Source: Collinsella phocaeensis
GTDB lineage: Bacteria > Actinomycetota > Coriobacteriia > Coriobacteriales > Coriobacteriaceae
Direction of reading: 5' to 3'
DNA: 64,000 nt
Assembly: GCF_900119895.1 (NCBI RefSeq)
Contig: NZ_FQLR01000004.1
Coordinates: forward strand, 682,001 to 746,000
The notes under the pieces were generated by a model. The model worked only from the letters and a program-made list of their open reading frames with translations, made no database searches and had not been told where the DNA came from. Positions 17,441-26,304 of this stretch are shown here, piece by piece (the stretch's first letter is position 1; each line of letters begins with the position of its first letter). The translations under genes and the position numbers were made by a program.

Positions 17441-18655
17441 ATGCTGCCAGTCGATGAGCAGATGCGCATCATCACGTCGGGCGCCGCCAAGATCGTCCCC
17501 GAGGCCGACCTGCGCAAGAAGCTCGAGAAGGGCACGCCGCTCAACATCAAGCTCGGCGTCGACCCCACGAGCCCCGACCTCCATCTCGGCCACGCCGTGC
17601 CGCTGCGCAAGATGCGCCAGTTCCAGGACCTGGGCCATCGCGTGACCCTCATCATCGGCAACGGCACCGCCACCATCGGCGACCCGTCCGGCAAGAACAC
17701 CACGCGCCCGCAGCTCTCCCAGGAGCAGGTGGAGGCCAACGCCGAGACCTACGTCTCCCAGGCCATGAAGATCCTCGACCCCGAGAAGACCACCATCGTC
17801 CACAACGGCGACTGGATGTTCCCCATGGGCCTGAAGGAGCTCCTCTCCATCGCCTCCAAGTTCACCGTTGCCCGCATCCTCGAGCGCGACGACTTCACCA
17901 AGCGCTACCAGTCCCAGACCCCCATCGCGCTGCACGAGTTCCTGTACCCCGTGATGCAGGCCTACGACTCCGTGAAGATCGAGGCCGACGTGGAGATGGG
18001 CGGCACCGACCAGCTCTTCAACCTGCTCGCCGGCCGCGAGCTCATGGAGAAGATGGGCATGGAGCCGCAGATCGCGCTCACCATGCCGCTGCTCGAGGGC
18101 ACCGACGGCACCCGCAAGATGTCCAAGTCCTACGGCAACTACATCGGCCTCACCGATGAGCCGGCGGACATGTTCGGCAAGACCATGTCGATCCCCGACG
18201 AGATGATCGCCAAGTACTACCGCCTGGCGAGCTCCAAGACCCCCGACGAGGTCGACGCGATCGAGGCGTCGCTCGCCGACGGCACGGGCGACCCCTATCA
18301 GCTCAAGCGCGCCCTGGCCCGCGACCTCATCACCACGTACCACACCGCCGAGGACGCCGCGGCCGCCGAGACCGAGTTCGACCGCGTCTTCAAGGAGAAC
18401 CAGCTGCCCGAGGACATCGCCGAGGTTTCGCTCGACCTCACCCCGGGCGAGGACGGTACCGTGTACCTGGCCGGCCTGCTGAAGGACGCCGGCCTGGCTC
18501 CGTCTGCCGGCGAGGCCCGTCGTCTCATCGACGGCGGCGGCGTCAAGATCGACGGCGAGGCCGTGGCGCCCAAGAGCTACAACATCGACGCCGCGCTGCT
18601 CAAGAGCGGCACCGTGCTGCAGGTCGGCAAGCGCAAGTTCGCCCGCCTGGCGTAA
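17441..18655 (+). CDS. tyrS: Tyrosyl-tRNA synthetase
   Basis: A 404-residue class I aminoacyl-tRNA synthetase charging tRNA-Tyr. Seen: the HIGH-type motif as HLGH at residues 48-51 in DPTSPDLHLGHAVPL, GNGTATIGDPSGKN, the KMSKS loop near residue 226 (TRKMSKSYGNYIGL) and a C-terminal S4-like RNA-binding domain (SAGEARRLIDGGGVKIDG). The length and HLGH variant fit the TyrZ-like branch. AAGGAGA lies 8 bp before the ATG at 17441, which settles the start; the much longer in-frame reading upstream is shadow. It is followed by a hairpin terminator. Confidence 0.97.
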   Translation: MLPVDEQMRIITSGAAKIVPEADLRKKLEKGTPLNIKLGVDPTSPDLHLGHAVPLRKMRQFQDLGHRVTLIIGNGTATIGDPSGKNTTRPQLSQEQVEANAETYVSQAMKILDPEKTTIVHNGDWMFPMGLKELLSIASKFTVARILERDDFTKRYQSQTPIALHEFLYPVMQAYDSVKIEADVEMGGTDQLFNLLAGRELMEKMGMEPQIALTMPLLEGTDGTRKMSKSYGNYIGLTDEPADMFGKTMSIPDEMIAKYYRLASSKTPDEVDAIEASLADGTGDPYQLKRALARDLITTYHTAEDAAAAETEFDRVFKENQLPEDIAEVSLDLTPGEDGTVYLAGLLKDAGLAPSAGEARRLIDGGGVKIDGEAVAPKSYNIDAALLKSGTVLQVGKRKFARLA

Positions 18656-18664
18656 CGCGCCCCG

Positions 18665-18695
18665 CCTCGATTTGGGGACAGGCTCTAAATTGAGG
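18665..18695 (+). repeat. REP-like repeat copy (GGGGACAGG family)
   Basis: A degenerate copy of the dispersed repeat: CCTCGATTTGGGGACAGG then CTCTAAATTGAGG, 10 bp after tyrS. Another weak copy (TTCCTAAATTGAGG) is at 19299-19312. Confidence 0.65.
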
Positions 18696-18717
18696 CTCTA
18701 ACAGAGTTCGAATTGGT

Positions 18718-18745
18718 GAAGGCCGGCCCGCGGGGGTCGGCCTTC
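18718..18745 (+). terminator. tyrS: Hairpin terminator after tyrS
   Basis: A 10-bp stem GAAGGCCGGC / GTCGGCCTTC with one G-U pair lies 62 bp after the tyrS stop. There is only a weak T-rich tail (GTCGTCGTG), so the efficiency is uncertain. Confidence 0.55.
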
Positions 18746-19591
18746 GTCGTCGTGCATTCCGGCGGGCCTATCTCCGGGTTGCGGTTAGCCTTGTTTTCGC
18801 TGCAGGCTGCCGCGCAGCCGGAGTGCGCCGCCTCGGTGCCGCTCGGACGGTCACCGCTTCCCGAGCGATCGGCGATATGCATCAAGTACGCGCTTCGGAG
18901 CATGAATTATGCATCGGTTATTCGCTGCGTTCGCCGCCGGTCGATGAAGGTGGCACAAAATGCCGTCGAGTCGGTATCGCCGCGGCGTGCTGCCGGGGTG
19001 TTCGGGGGCGGATGGTTTCCGGGAGGGTGATTCCGGGCGTTGCGAGGCGGTGCTGGAGCGGAGATACCGATACGGATGTCCCCGAACTGGTGCTGGCCGG
19101 GGCGGTCTTCAACCGGATGTCCCCCTGTATGCCGGCACCGAGTACCGACTCGAGCGCATTTCGTGCCAGACTCGACCGTCCCCGTGCCTGCCCGGCGCCG
19201 TTTCATGTCCGAGGGGTGCCCGGTCCGAGGCCCGGCCCAGGTGAGGTGCACGGATTATTCGGAGTTGATCGAATGTGACCGCAGTCCCAACGGGACTGTT
19301 CCTAAATTGAGGCGTGGACCGCGGGAGCGTGCTCTTCGCGGCGGCGAGCGCGAGCTCGCGGCTCGCGCCTCAGGCCGGCGTTTGTTCCCAACGTGGGGCG
19401 CGGGTTGATCACGCGCTTCGTGGCCCTGAAAATGTGCTCACTATGAAAAGAGTTAACGCACATCTGTCAAATAAGTATCTAACGGGGTATATTTCTTCCT
19501 CGCACGGGCGGGGGTGTGCGCAAAAGCTGCCTCGCGCTTGTCTACAATGGGATTACGAGCTCCTCCGCGTGGAACGAATGGGTGGATCGGC
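18746..19591. other. Long non-coding stretch before the YhgE/Pip genes
   Basis: About 850 bp with no supportable gene. It includes a degenerate repeat copy at 19281-19312. An AT-rich zone around 19440-19500 is the likely promoter area for the next gene. Open frames here are short, GC-rich and lack ribosome binding sites. Confidence 0.5.
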
Positions 19592-22366
19592 GTGAACAAG
19601 GCATTCCAGATTTTCAAACGCGACCTCAAACGGCTGCTGCACAACCCGGTGGCGATCATCATCACGATCGGCGTGTGCATCATCCCGTCGCTGTACGCCT
19701 GGTACAACATCGTCGCCAACTGGGATCCCTACGCCAATACGGGCAACATCAAGATCGCCGTGGCAAGCAACGATCGCGGCACGGAAAACGACCTCACCGG
19801 CGAGCTCAATGCCGGCGACGAGGTCATCGAGAAGCTGCGCGAGAACGATGACCTCGGTTGGACCTTCGTCGACGCCGACGAGGCGCGCGAGGGCGTCGAG
19901 CGGGGCGACTATTACGCCGCGATCATCATCCCCAAGGATTTCTCGCGCGACCTCACGAGCATGCTCACGGGCACCTTCACCGAGCCCAAGATCACCTACT
20001 ACGTCAACGAGAAGAAGAACGCCATCGCCCCGAAGGTGACCGATACCGGCGCGGAGACCATCGAGGAGCAGGTGAACGACACGTTCGTGGCCACGGTGGC
20101 CGAGACCTTCGTTCAGCTCGCCCACGACGCCGACGCGAGCCTCACCGCCTCGGGCGACGAGGCGTCGGCGAGCCTGGTGGGCACCGTCGGCGCGGCATCG
20201 CGCGCGGTCGCGGACGTCCGCGCGACGATGGGGGACCTCACCGAGACGATCTCGGGGGCCAAGGGCGCCATCGCGTCCGCCGACAAGGCCCTCGCGGGTC
20301 TTTCCGAGCAGACGCCCTCGCTCACCCAGGCCCTTCAGCAGGGCGACGAGCTGCTCCCATCCACGCGCCAGACGGCCCGCGACTTCACCGCGTCCCTCAA
20401 CACCGCGCTGTCCGACGGCACGGCCGCTCTCGGCAGCGCATCTTCCAAGGCCAACGCCGCAGTCGGTAAGATCTCGGGCACGCTCTCCTCGGTGAGCACG
20501 AGCATCTATATTTCCGGTAAGAACATCGACAACCTGATCGATCACAACAACGCCGCGATCGAGCGGCTGCAAAACGTTCCGGGCTCCGGCGACCTCGCCG
20601 GGGTCCAGGCGATCATCGACGAGCTCACGGCGCTCAACACCGAGCTCACGGGCCTGCGCGACGGCCTGTTCGCGCAGAGCGAGGCGCTCGAGAACGACGG
20701 CAGCGCGGCCAGCGCGGCCGCCGAGGCGATCGACGCCGCGGTCCAGGACGGGGTGGGCGCGGTGAACCGCATGCAGTCCACGCTCAACTCGACCACGCTG
20801 CCCCAGCTCTCGAGCGGGCTCGACGCCTTCTCCGACGTCTCGGGCGACCTGCAGGCCGTGGTGGCGGGCCTCGAGCCCACCATCGCCCAGGCGCGCGGGA
20901 TGCTCGACCAGCTTTCCGCCACGCTCGATCAGGCGACCACCTCGCTCGAGCACATGGACGCGGCGCTCGAGAAGCTGGAGGAGAAGCTCTCGGCGGCATC
21001 CACCGACATTGCTGCCCTCGGCGCCTCCGAATCCATGGACCAGCTCGCCGAAGCGCTCGGCATCACGCCCGCGGAGGCGGCGGACTTCATGTCCTCGCCG
21101 GTGAAGCTCACCACCAAGGCGGTCTACCCCGTATCTAACTACGGGTCGGGTGTCGCCCCGTTCTACACCAACCTCGCCCTGTGGGTCGGCGGGTTCGTGC
21201 TGATCGCGATCTTGAAGCTCGAGGTGGACACCGAGGGCGTGGGCGCCTTCACCGCGACGCAAGGGTATTTCGGTCGCTGGATGCTGATGGTCGCGCTCGG
21301 ATGCGTCCAGGCCGTCATCGTGTGCGTCGGCGACCTGGTCCTGGGCATGCAGTGCCTGCAGCCGGCGCTGTTCGTCCTCGCCGGCGTGCTGACCTCGTTC
21401 GTGTACGTGAACATCATCTACGCGCTGGCCATCGCCTTCAAGCATATCGGCAAGGCGCTTGCGGTCGTGCTCGTCATCGTGCAGATCCCCGGTTCCTCCG
21501 GCATGTACCCCATCGAGATGATGCCCGGCTTCTACCAAGCGATCCATCCGTTCCTGCCGTTCACGTACGGCATCAACGCCATGCGCGAGACGATCGGCGG
21601 CATGTACGGGATGGCGTATCTGGGCAACCTGGCCGTTCTGCTCGCCTTCCTCGCGGTGGCGTTGCTCATCGGTGTGTGGCTCCGTCCGGCGCTGCTCAAC
21701 CTCAACCTCCTGTTCGACCGCCAGCTCGCTTCGACCGGCGTGATGATCTGCGAGGAGAACGACCTGCCGCGCGAGCGTTTCTCGCTGCGCTACGCCCTGC
21801 GCGCCATGCTCGACGTCGCTGGTTTCCGCGAGCAGCTGCTCGCGCGGGCCGCGCGCTTCGAGCACCGGTACCCCTATCTCATCAAGCTCGGCTTCTGCCT
21901 TGTCTTCGGCCTGCCCGTCGTGCTGTTCATCCTCACGGCGATGCTCGACCTTACGATCGACGGAAAGATCGTTATGCTCGCGCTGTGGATCGCCTCGGTC
22001 GTGCTCGCCGACGCCTACATGATCGTCGTCGAGTACATCCGGGAGAGCCTGAACGTCCAGATGCGCCTCGCCATGCTGTCCGACGAGGGGCTGCGCAAGG
22101 AGATTCGCGAACACACGGCCGTTGGTCACCGGCTGTTCGGCGGGCAGATGGGTTCCGATGCGGAGGCGGGGCCTGCCGGCCCGTCGTCCGAGCGCCACGA
22201 CGCCGCGGCGACGGCGCCCCTGGGCCTCTCCGTACGCGGTGCCCATGCAGCCGGCGGCACCGATCCCTCCCTTGATGGCGAGCGGGAAGGCGGCTCTGCC
22301 GCACGGCCCGCGCGAGGGACGCATGCTAAGCGAGATGCGGAATCCGAGAAGGGCGGTGAGGCATAG
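19592..22366 (+). CDS. YhgE/Pip domain membrane protein (large)
   Basis: A 924-residue membrane protein of the YhgE/Pip family, related to phage-infection protein Pip and to EsaA-like components. Domain order: one N-terminal membrane segment (NPVAIIITIGVCIIPSLYAW, about residues 19-38) followed by NIVANWDPYANTGNIKIAV; a long extracellular region rich in Ala, Ser and Thr with coiled-coil character up to about residue 515; then about five or six membrane segments (LALWVGGFVLIAILKLEV, LVVIVQIPGSSGMYPIEM); and a charged cytoplasmic tail. The GTG at 19592 is chosen because it begins the conserved N-terminus and has GGTGGA upstream. The second YhgE gene starts immediately after its stop, so the pair is an operon. 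The substrate is unknown; no WXG100 protein is in the window. Confidence 0.85.
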   Translation: MNKAFQIFKRDLKRLLHNPVAIIITIGVCIIPSLYAWYNIVANWDPYANTGNIKIAVASNDRGTENDLTGELNAGDEVIEKLRENDDLGWTFVDADEAREGVERGDYYAAIIIPKDFSRDLTSMLTGTFTEPKITYYVNEKKNAIAPKVTDTGAETIEEQVNDTFVATVAETFVQLAHDADASLTASGDEASASLVGTVGAASRAVADVRATMGDLTETISGAKGAIASADKALAGLSEQTPSLTQALQQGDELLPSTRQTARDFTASLNTALSDGTAALGSASSKANAAVGKISGTLSSVSTSIYISGKNIDNLIDHNNAAIERLQNVPGSGDLAGVQAIIDELTALNTELTGLRDGLFAQSEALENDGSAASAAAEAIDAAVQDGVGAVNRMQSTLNSTTLPQLSSGLDAFSDVSGDLQAVVAGLEPTIAQARGMLDQLSATLDQATTSLEHMDAALEKLEEKLSAASTDIAALGASESMDQLAEALGITPAEAADFMSSPVKLTTKAVYPVSNYGSGVAPFYTNLALWVGGFVLIAILKLEVDTEGVGAFTATQGYFGRWMLMVALGCVQAVIVCVGDLVLGMQCLQPALFVLAGVLTSFVYVNIIYALAIAFKHIGKALAVVLVIVQIPGSSGMYPIEMMPGFYQAIHPFLPFTYGINAMRETIGGMYGMAYLGNLAVLLAFLAVALLIGVWLRPALLNLNLLFDRQLASTGVMICEENDLPRERFSLRYALRAMLDVAGFREQLLARAARFEHRYPYLIKLGFCLVFGLPVVLFILTAMLDLTIDGKIVMLALWIASVVLADAYMIVVEYIRESLNVQMRLAMLSDEGLRKEIREHTAVGHRLFGGQMGSDAEAGPAGPSSERHDAAATAPLGLSVRGAHAAGGTDPSLDGEREGGSAARPARGTHAKRDAESEKGGEA

Positions 22367-24562
22367 ATGAGAAACATCATCGAGATCTTCAAGCGCGACC
22401 TGTCGCGCATCGGGCACAGCGTAATCGGCCTCATCGTGGTCGTGGGACTCGTCATCGTGCCCGTGCTGTACGCGTGGTTCAACATTGCGGGCAGCTGGGA
22501 CCCGTACGGGAACACCGGCAACCTGAAGGTCGCCGTCGCCAACGAGGACGCGGGCTACGAGAGCGACCTCATTCCCATCAAGGTGAACATCGGCGAGTCC
22601 GTCACGGCGGCCTTGCGCGAGAACGACCAGCTCGGTTGGGAGTTTATGAGCGAGGACGACGCGATCGAGGGCGTCAAGTCGGGCGCGTACTACGCTGCCG
22701 TGGTGATTCCGGAGGACTTCTCCGCAGACATGATGACGCTCTTCTCGTCGAAGGTCGAGCATTCCGAGATCGTCTACTACGAGAACCAGAAGGCGAGCGC
22801 CATCGCCCCGCGCGTCACCGACAAGGGCGCGAGCACCGTGCGCAAGCAGATCGACGAGACCTTTACCTCCACGGTGGACGACATCGGTCTCGCGGTGACC
22901 GCCGGCCTGCTCGACTATATGAACAGCGACGAGGTGCTTAACTACGTTTCGAACCTGAGCACCTCGCTCGACGAGAACATCACGGACCTGCGCGAGGCCG
23001 CCGATGAGGTCGGCTCGCTCGGGGGGCTCACCTCGTCGACTTCGAAGACGCTCACCTCTGCTTCCGACCTGCTGGGGCAGACCGGGACGACTTCCGATAG
23101 CACGGCGGCCATGCTTGCCGACGCCAAGAACGGCGTCGCCGACATCTCGGGCGCGCTTTCGGGTGCCAAGGCGGATATCGAGTCGGCGCTCTCCGAGAGC
23201 GCGGCGGGGTTCGATGCGGTGTCCTCTTCGGTGGACGCCGCCTTCGATGCGGCCGATGCGCACGTGGACGTGTGCACGGCGCAGCTCGGTGACGCCAAGG
23301 CCAAGGTCGAGGCGCAGGTCGCCAAGCTGCAGGAGGCCGCGACCGCGCTGCACGGACTGTCCGACAAGGCGGCGGCGGCTGGTCTCTCCAAGCTCGCTTT
23401 CCAGCTCGACTTCGTGGCCAACAGCCTGGGCAACGTGGCCGAGGAGGGTACGCGCGTCGCCACGCGGCTCCAGGAGGTCGCCGACGCCCTCACGAGCGGC
23501 ACGTCGAGCGTCGAATCCTCGCGCGCGGAGATCCAGAAGGTCCTGGACGAGGCCAAGGAGGCCATCTCGGGCGTGAAGGGCGACTACGACACCACGCTGA
23601 AGGGCCAGGCGGATCAGCTCGCGAGCACGATCGATGGCATCGTGAGCGCCAGCTCCGGCATCTCGGCCGACCTCGACGCGAGCGTGAACGGGCTTGCGGG
23701 CACGTCGAGGTCGCTCGCCGCCGACCTTTCCGGTATCGATGCGGCGCTCGGCGACACCTCGGCCACGCTGGCCTCCGCCGCCGACACCCTGCAGCTCATC
23801 AAGGACGATCTCGACGGCGCGATCCAGAGCGGCGACCTCGCCGCCATCCGCTCGCTGATCGGCGGAGACCCGGAGGCGCTCGCCTCCGCGCTGGCCGCCC
23901 CCGTCTCGCTCGACCGCAAGGCCGTGTACCCCATCGAGAACTACGGCAGCGCCATGGCGCCCTTCTACACGGTGCTCTCGCTTTGGGTGGGCGGTGTCGT
24001 GCTCGCCGCCATGATGAAGGTCACGGTGGACGAGCAGACGTGCCGCGATCTGGTGCCCTTCCGCCTGCATGAGCTGTACTTGGGCCGCTACTGCCTGTTC
24101 TTGCTGTTGGCGCTCGCCCAGGCTACGCTCGTCTCCGCGGGCGACATCTGCTTCTTCCGGATTCAGTGCGAAAGCCCGATGCTGTTCATGCTCACCGCAT
24201 GGCTTGCGTCGATCGTCTTCTCGCTGATGACCTACACGCTCACGGTCAGTTTCGGCGATATCGGCAAGGCGCTCGCCGTCGTGCTGCTGGTCATGCAGGT
24301 CGCGGGCTCCGGCGGAACGTTCCCGATCGAGATGACGGCCGACTTCTTCCAGGGCGTCTATCCGTTCCTGCCCTTCACGCATGCCATCAACGCCATGCAT
24401 GCGGCGATGGCGGGCGCCTATGGGATGGAGTACTGGATCGAGATGGGCATCCTCGCGCTGTACCTGCTGCCCTCCCTGGCACTCGGCCTGCTGCTCCGCC
24501 GCCCGGTGATCCGCGCCAACAACTGGATTATCGAGAAGCTGGAGTCCACGAAGCTGATGTAG
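22367..24562 (+). CDS. YhgE/Pip domain membrane protein (smaller paralogue)
   Basis: A 731-residue paralogue of the preceding protein. It repeats the same layout: an N-terminal membrane segment with VIGLIVVVGLVIVPVLYAWF, then NIAGSWDPYGNTGNLKVAVA, a long Ala/Ser-rich extracellular stalk, and C-terminal membrane segments with GSGGTFPIEMTADFFQGVYP and FTHAINAMHA. It lacks the additional cytoplasmic C-terminal region of its larger neighbour. The ATG at 22367 directly abuts the TAG of the first gene, showing translational coupling. The two proteins are likely to form one complex in the envelope. A terminator hairpin lies about 60 bp downstream. Confidence 0.85.
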   Translation: MRNIIEIFKRDLSRIGHSVIGLIVVVGLVIVPVLYAWFNIAGSWDPYGNTGNLKVAVANEDAGYESDLIPIKVNIGESVTAALRENDQLGWEFMSEDDAIEGVKSGAYYAAVVIPEDFSADMMTLFSSKVEHSEIVYYENQKASAIAPRVTDKGASTVRKQIDETFTSTVDDIGLAVTAGLLDYMNSDEVLNYVSNLSTSLDENITDLREAADEVGSLGGLTSSTSKTLTSASDLLGQTGTTSDSTAAMLADAKNGVADISGALSGAKADIESALSESAAGFDAVSSSVDAAFDAADAHVDVCTAQLGDAKAKVEAQVAKLQEAATALHGLSDKAAAAGLSKLAFQLDFVANSLGNVAEEGTRVATRLQEVADALTSGTSSVESSRAEIQKVLDEAKEAISGVKGDYDTTLKGQADQLASTIDGIVSASSGISADLDASVNGLAGTSRSLAADLSGIDAALGDTSATLASAADTLQLIKDDLDGAIQSGDLAAIRSLIGGDPEALASALAAPVSLDRKAVYPIENYGSAMAPFYTVLSLWVGGVVLAAMMKVTVDEQTCRDLVPFRLHELYLGRYCLFLLLALAQATLVSAGDICFFRIQCESPMLFMLTAWLASIVFSLMTYTLTVSFGDIGKALAVVLLVMQVAGSGGTFPIEMTADFFQGVYPFLPFTHAINAMHAAMAGAYGMEYWIEMGILALYLLPSLALGLLLRRPVIRANNWIIEKLESTKLM

Positions 24563-24579
24563 CGCCCCGTCCGCCGGGT

Positions 24580-24724
24580 CTCAGAAAGGGGACAGGCACC
24601 AAATTGAGGTCCTCGGTACAAGAGAGGCCCGGCTCCCGTGCAGACGGGGGTCGGGCCTCCCTACATTGCCTTGTTTCGGCTTGAATCCCGGCCCCTCAAA
24701 AAAGTGCCTGTCCCTAAATTGAGG
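24580..24724. repeat. Repeat cassette with outward REP copies and an internal terminator
   Basis: Two copies of the GGGGACAGGCACC repeat (24580-24609 and, inverted, 24694-24724) flank a terminator hairpin. The whole block closely resembles 29035-29200, which lies at the end of the PTS operon. The conserved interior includes GGTCCTCGG, ACAAGAGA and CCCGTGCAGACGGG, so the unit is copied as a block and not only as its ends. Confidence 0.75.
24624..24659 (+). terminator. Terminator after the YhgE/Pip pair
   Basis: An 8-bp stem GAGGCCCG / CGGGCCTC, extended inward by an inner CCCGTGCAGACGGG hairpin. It sits about 60 bp after the second YhgE gene, inside the repeat cassette. Confidence 0.65.
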
Positions 24725-24891
24725 GGCAGGGGCGCCCGTCGGGAGACCTTTGTGCAAGATGACCGCGTGCAGTATCGTCGGGGTGCGCGCCGGCTGGAAA
24801 ACCCGTCGATACGCCAAGGGGGCTCTTCGTTGGCGGGGAGCCCTGCGATGCGGGCTTGCGGTGCGGCCCACGTGGCGCGGCCCGTAGCGAG

Positions 24892-25605
24892 TCAGTCTCG
24901 CGTGACGTAGGTGTAGATGTTTCCGTTGTAGTAGGTTTCGGTGTACTCGAACGGGACCATGAGCCCGTCTATGCGCGTGTACGTGCAGTGGGCCGAGCAG
25001 AGTAGGGCGATGTCATCCGCTTCGAGCAGGCGCTTCTGCTCGTCGGTGGGGAGCACGGCCCGGAACTCGGAGCCGCAGTATTCGCGCTCGATGCCGAGTG
25101 AGTCCAAAAACGCATAGAAGGAGCGGCTGAGGCACGCGACGTCGATGGCGGGGATCACGCTTGCCGACACGTAGTTATAGCTTATGGCGACGGGCTTGCC
25201 GTCTCCGGTCCTGAGGCGCGAGAACTCATGCACGAGGTCGTCGTCGCCCAGCGAGAGCTTGGCCTGCACCTCGGGTACGGTCTCGGCCCTGACGACGGCG
25301 TAGCTGAGCAGTTTGGACCCGGCGACCATGCCGATATCGCGCATGTCCTCGGTAAAGCTCTTGAGACTGTCGGAAGGCTTGGAGACGTGCACCGAGGCGA
25401 CGAAGCTGCCCTTGCCGGGCACGCGCTTGATGTAGCCCTCCGAAGCAAGACTGTTCAGCGCCTTGTTGATGGTCATGCGCGAGTACCCGAAGTGCTCGCA
25501 GAGCTGCTCTTCGGTCATGATGCGGCTTCCTACCTCGAGCGAGCCGTCGCGAATGCCGTCCTTGATGAACGATTCGACTTGACGGTATTTTGCCTCGCGT
25601 GCCAC
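24892..25605 (-). CDS. GntR/HutC-type transcriptional regulator with UTRA domain
   Basis: A 237-residue repressor-type regulator. The N-terminal winged helix has YRQVESFIKDGIRDGSLEVG then EEQLCEHFGYSRMTINKALN and GYIKRVPGKGSFVA (residues about 7-70). The C-terminal UTRA ligand-binding domain has LVHEFSRLRTGDGKPVAISY and VPFEYTETYYNGNIYTYVTR. UTRA proteins usually bind a phosphorylated sugar or amino sugar. It is divergent from the PTS operon starting at 25766. The 160-bp gap carries TGTATATACA-type dyads, typical HutC-subfamily sites, so it should repress its own gene and the PTS genes until the phosphorylated substrate appears. Confidence 0.9.
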   Translation of the reverse strand: MAREAKYRQVESFIKDGIRDGSLEVGSRIMTEEQLCEHFGYSRMTINKALNSLASEGYIKRVPGKGSFVASVHVSKPSDSLKSFTEDMRDIGMVAGSKLLSYAVVRAETVPEVQAKLSLGDDDLVHEFSRLRTGDGKPVAISYNYVSASVIPAIDVACLSRSFYAFLDSLGIEREYCGSEFRAVLPTDEQKRLLEADDIALLCSAHCTYTRIDGLMVPFEYTETYYNGNIYTYVTRD

Positions 25606-25617
25606 GGTCTGCCTCCT

Positions 25618-25715
25618 GATGTATAGACATCAGCGGCAATAGTATACCGTTCAGAAGAAATCTTGGTAACAATGTATATACAAACAATGGTAAAGCATCC
25701 ATTTGTATGTATATA
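25618..25715. promoter_or_regulatory. Candidate GntR operators in divergent PTS control region
   Basis: Three related sites: GATGTATAGACATC (25618-25631, dyad overlapping the regulator start side), TGTATATACA (25673-25682, perfect dyad) and TGTATGTATATA (25704-25715). HutC-subfamily regulators bind GT-N-TA-N-AC-type dyads, which fits. The region is AT-rich and should hold both divergent promoters. Confidence 0.65.
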
Positions 25716-25765
25716 ATCCAGCCAAGGCAGCCATGCTGCACCATATGCTCGGGAAAGGAGTTTCC

Positions 25766-26239
25766 ATGGTTGAATTGCTGCGCGTAGATGATCGCCTCCT
25801 GCACGGTCAGGTGGCTTACGCCTGGTCAAAGAGCATTCCGCTCAACCTCATCGTCATCGCTAACGACGCCGTCGCGGCGGATAAGGCGCGCAAGGCGACG
25901 TTCGCGCTCTCCAAGCCTGCGGGCGTGAAGCTGGTCATCTCGACGGTTGAGAAAACCGTTGCGTTCCTCAACTCCGATAAAGCGAAGGCGTACTCGATTC
26001 TCGTGCTTGTCGATTCCATGCACGACGCTCGCACCCTTGCGGAGGGTTGCGCAGACGTCGCCGCGGTCAACCTGGGCGGTCTGCGCGAGCACGGCGATTC
26101 CAAGCGCTACACCAACGCCGTGTGCCTGACGGACGCCGACCTCGACGACATCCGGGCGGTCATGGACGCTGGCAAGGAGGTGTACGCGCAGCAGGTGCCC
26201 GCGGACACCAAGGTGAGCGCCGCGACCTTTGCGAGGTAG
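25766..26239 (+). CDS. PTS mannose/fructose/sorbose-family EIIB subunit
   Basis: A 157-residue EIIB of the mannose-type PTS, the cytoplasmic subunit passing phosphate from EIIA to the incoming sugar. Seen: VELLRVDDRLLHGQVAYAWS with the phosphorylated His at residue 13, LIVIANDAVAADKARK and a C-terminal DLDDIRAVMDAGKEVYAQQV segment. AAAGGAG precedes the ATG at 25766 by 7 bp; longer in-frame readings upstream run into the operator region. It is the first gene after the divergent GntR regulator. No EIIA gene is found in this operon. Confidence 0.92.
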   Translation: MVELLRVDDRLLHGQVAYAWSKSIPLNLIVIANDAVAADKARKATFALSKPAGVKLVISTVEKTVAFLNSDKAKAYSILVLVDSMHDARTLAEGCADVAAVNLGGLREHGDSKRYTNAVCLTDADLDDIRAVMDAGKEVYAQQVPADTKVSAATFAR

Positions 26240-26254
26240 CTGTACGCAGAAGAA

Positions 26255-26284
26255 CCTCAATTCGGTGCCTGTCCCTAATTTGAG
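26255..26284 (-). repeat. REP-like repeat copy inside the PTS operon
   Basis: An inverted copy of the family (CCTCAATTCGGTGCCTG then TCCCTAATTTGAG) between the EIIB and EIIC-IID genes. Its position 20 bp before the next start means it lies in the operon mRNA and may form a hairpin that influences expression of the downstream gene. Confidence 0.75.
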
Positions 26285-26304
26285 TTAGTAGGAAAGGAAG
26301 GATC

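Noticed and set aside
18746-19591. Small genes in the long gap before the YhgE/Pip operon.
   Set aside because: Overlapping GC-rich frames on both strands without start signals; no product recognised.
19553-24400. A minus-strand open frame of over 1,600 codons opposite the two YhgE/Pip genes.
   Set aside because: It is a GC-bias shadow: it mirrors the codon pattern of the two forward genes, has no ribosome binding site, and its translation is low-complexity (His, Arg, Val, Gly, Glu) with no domain.
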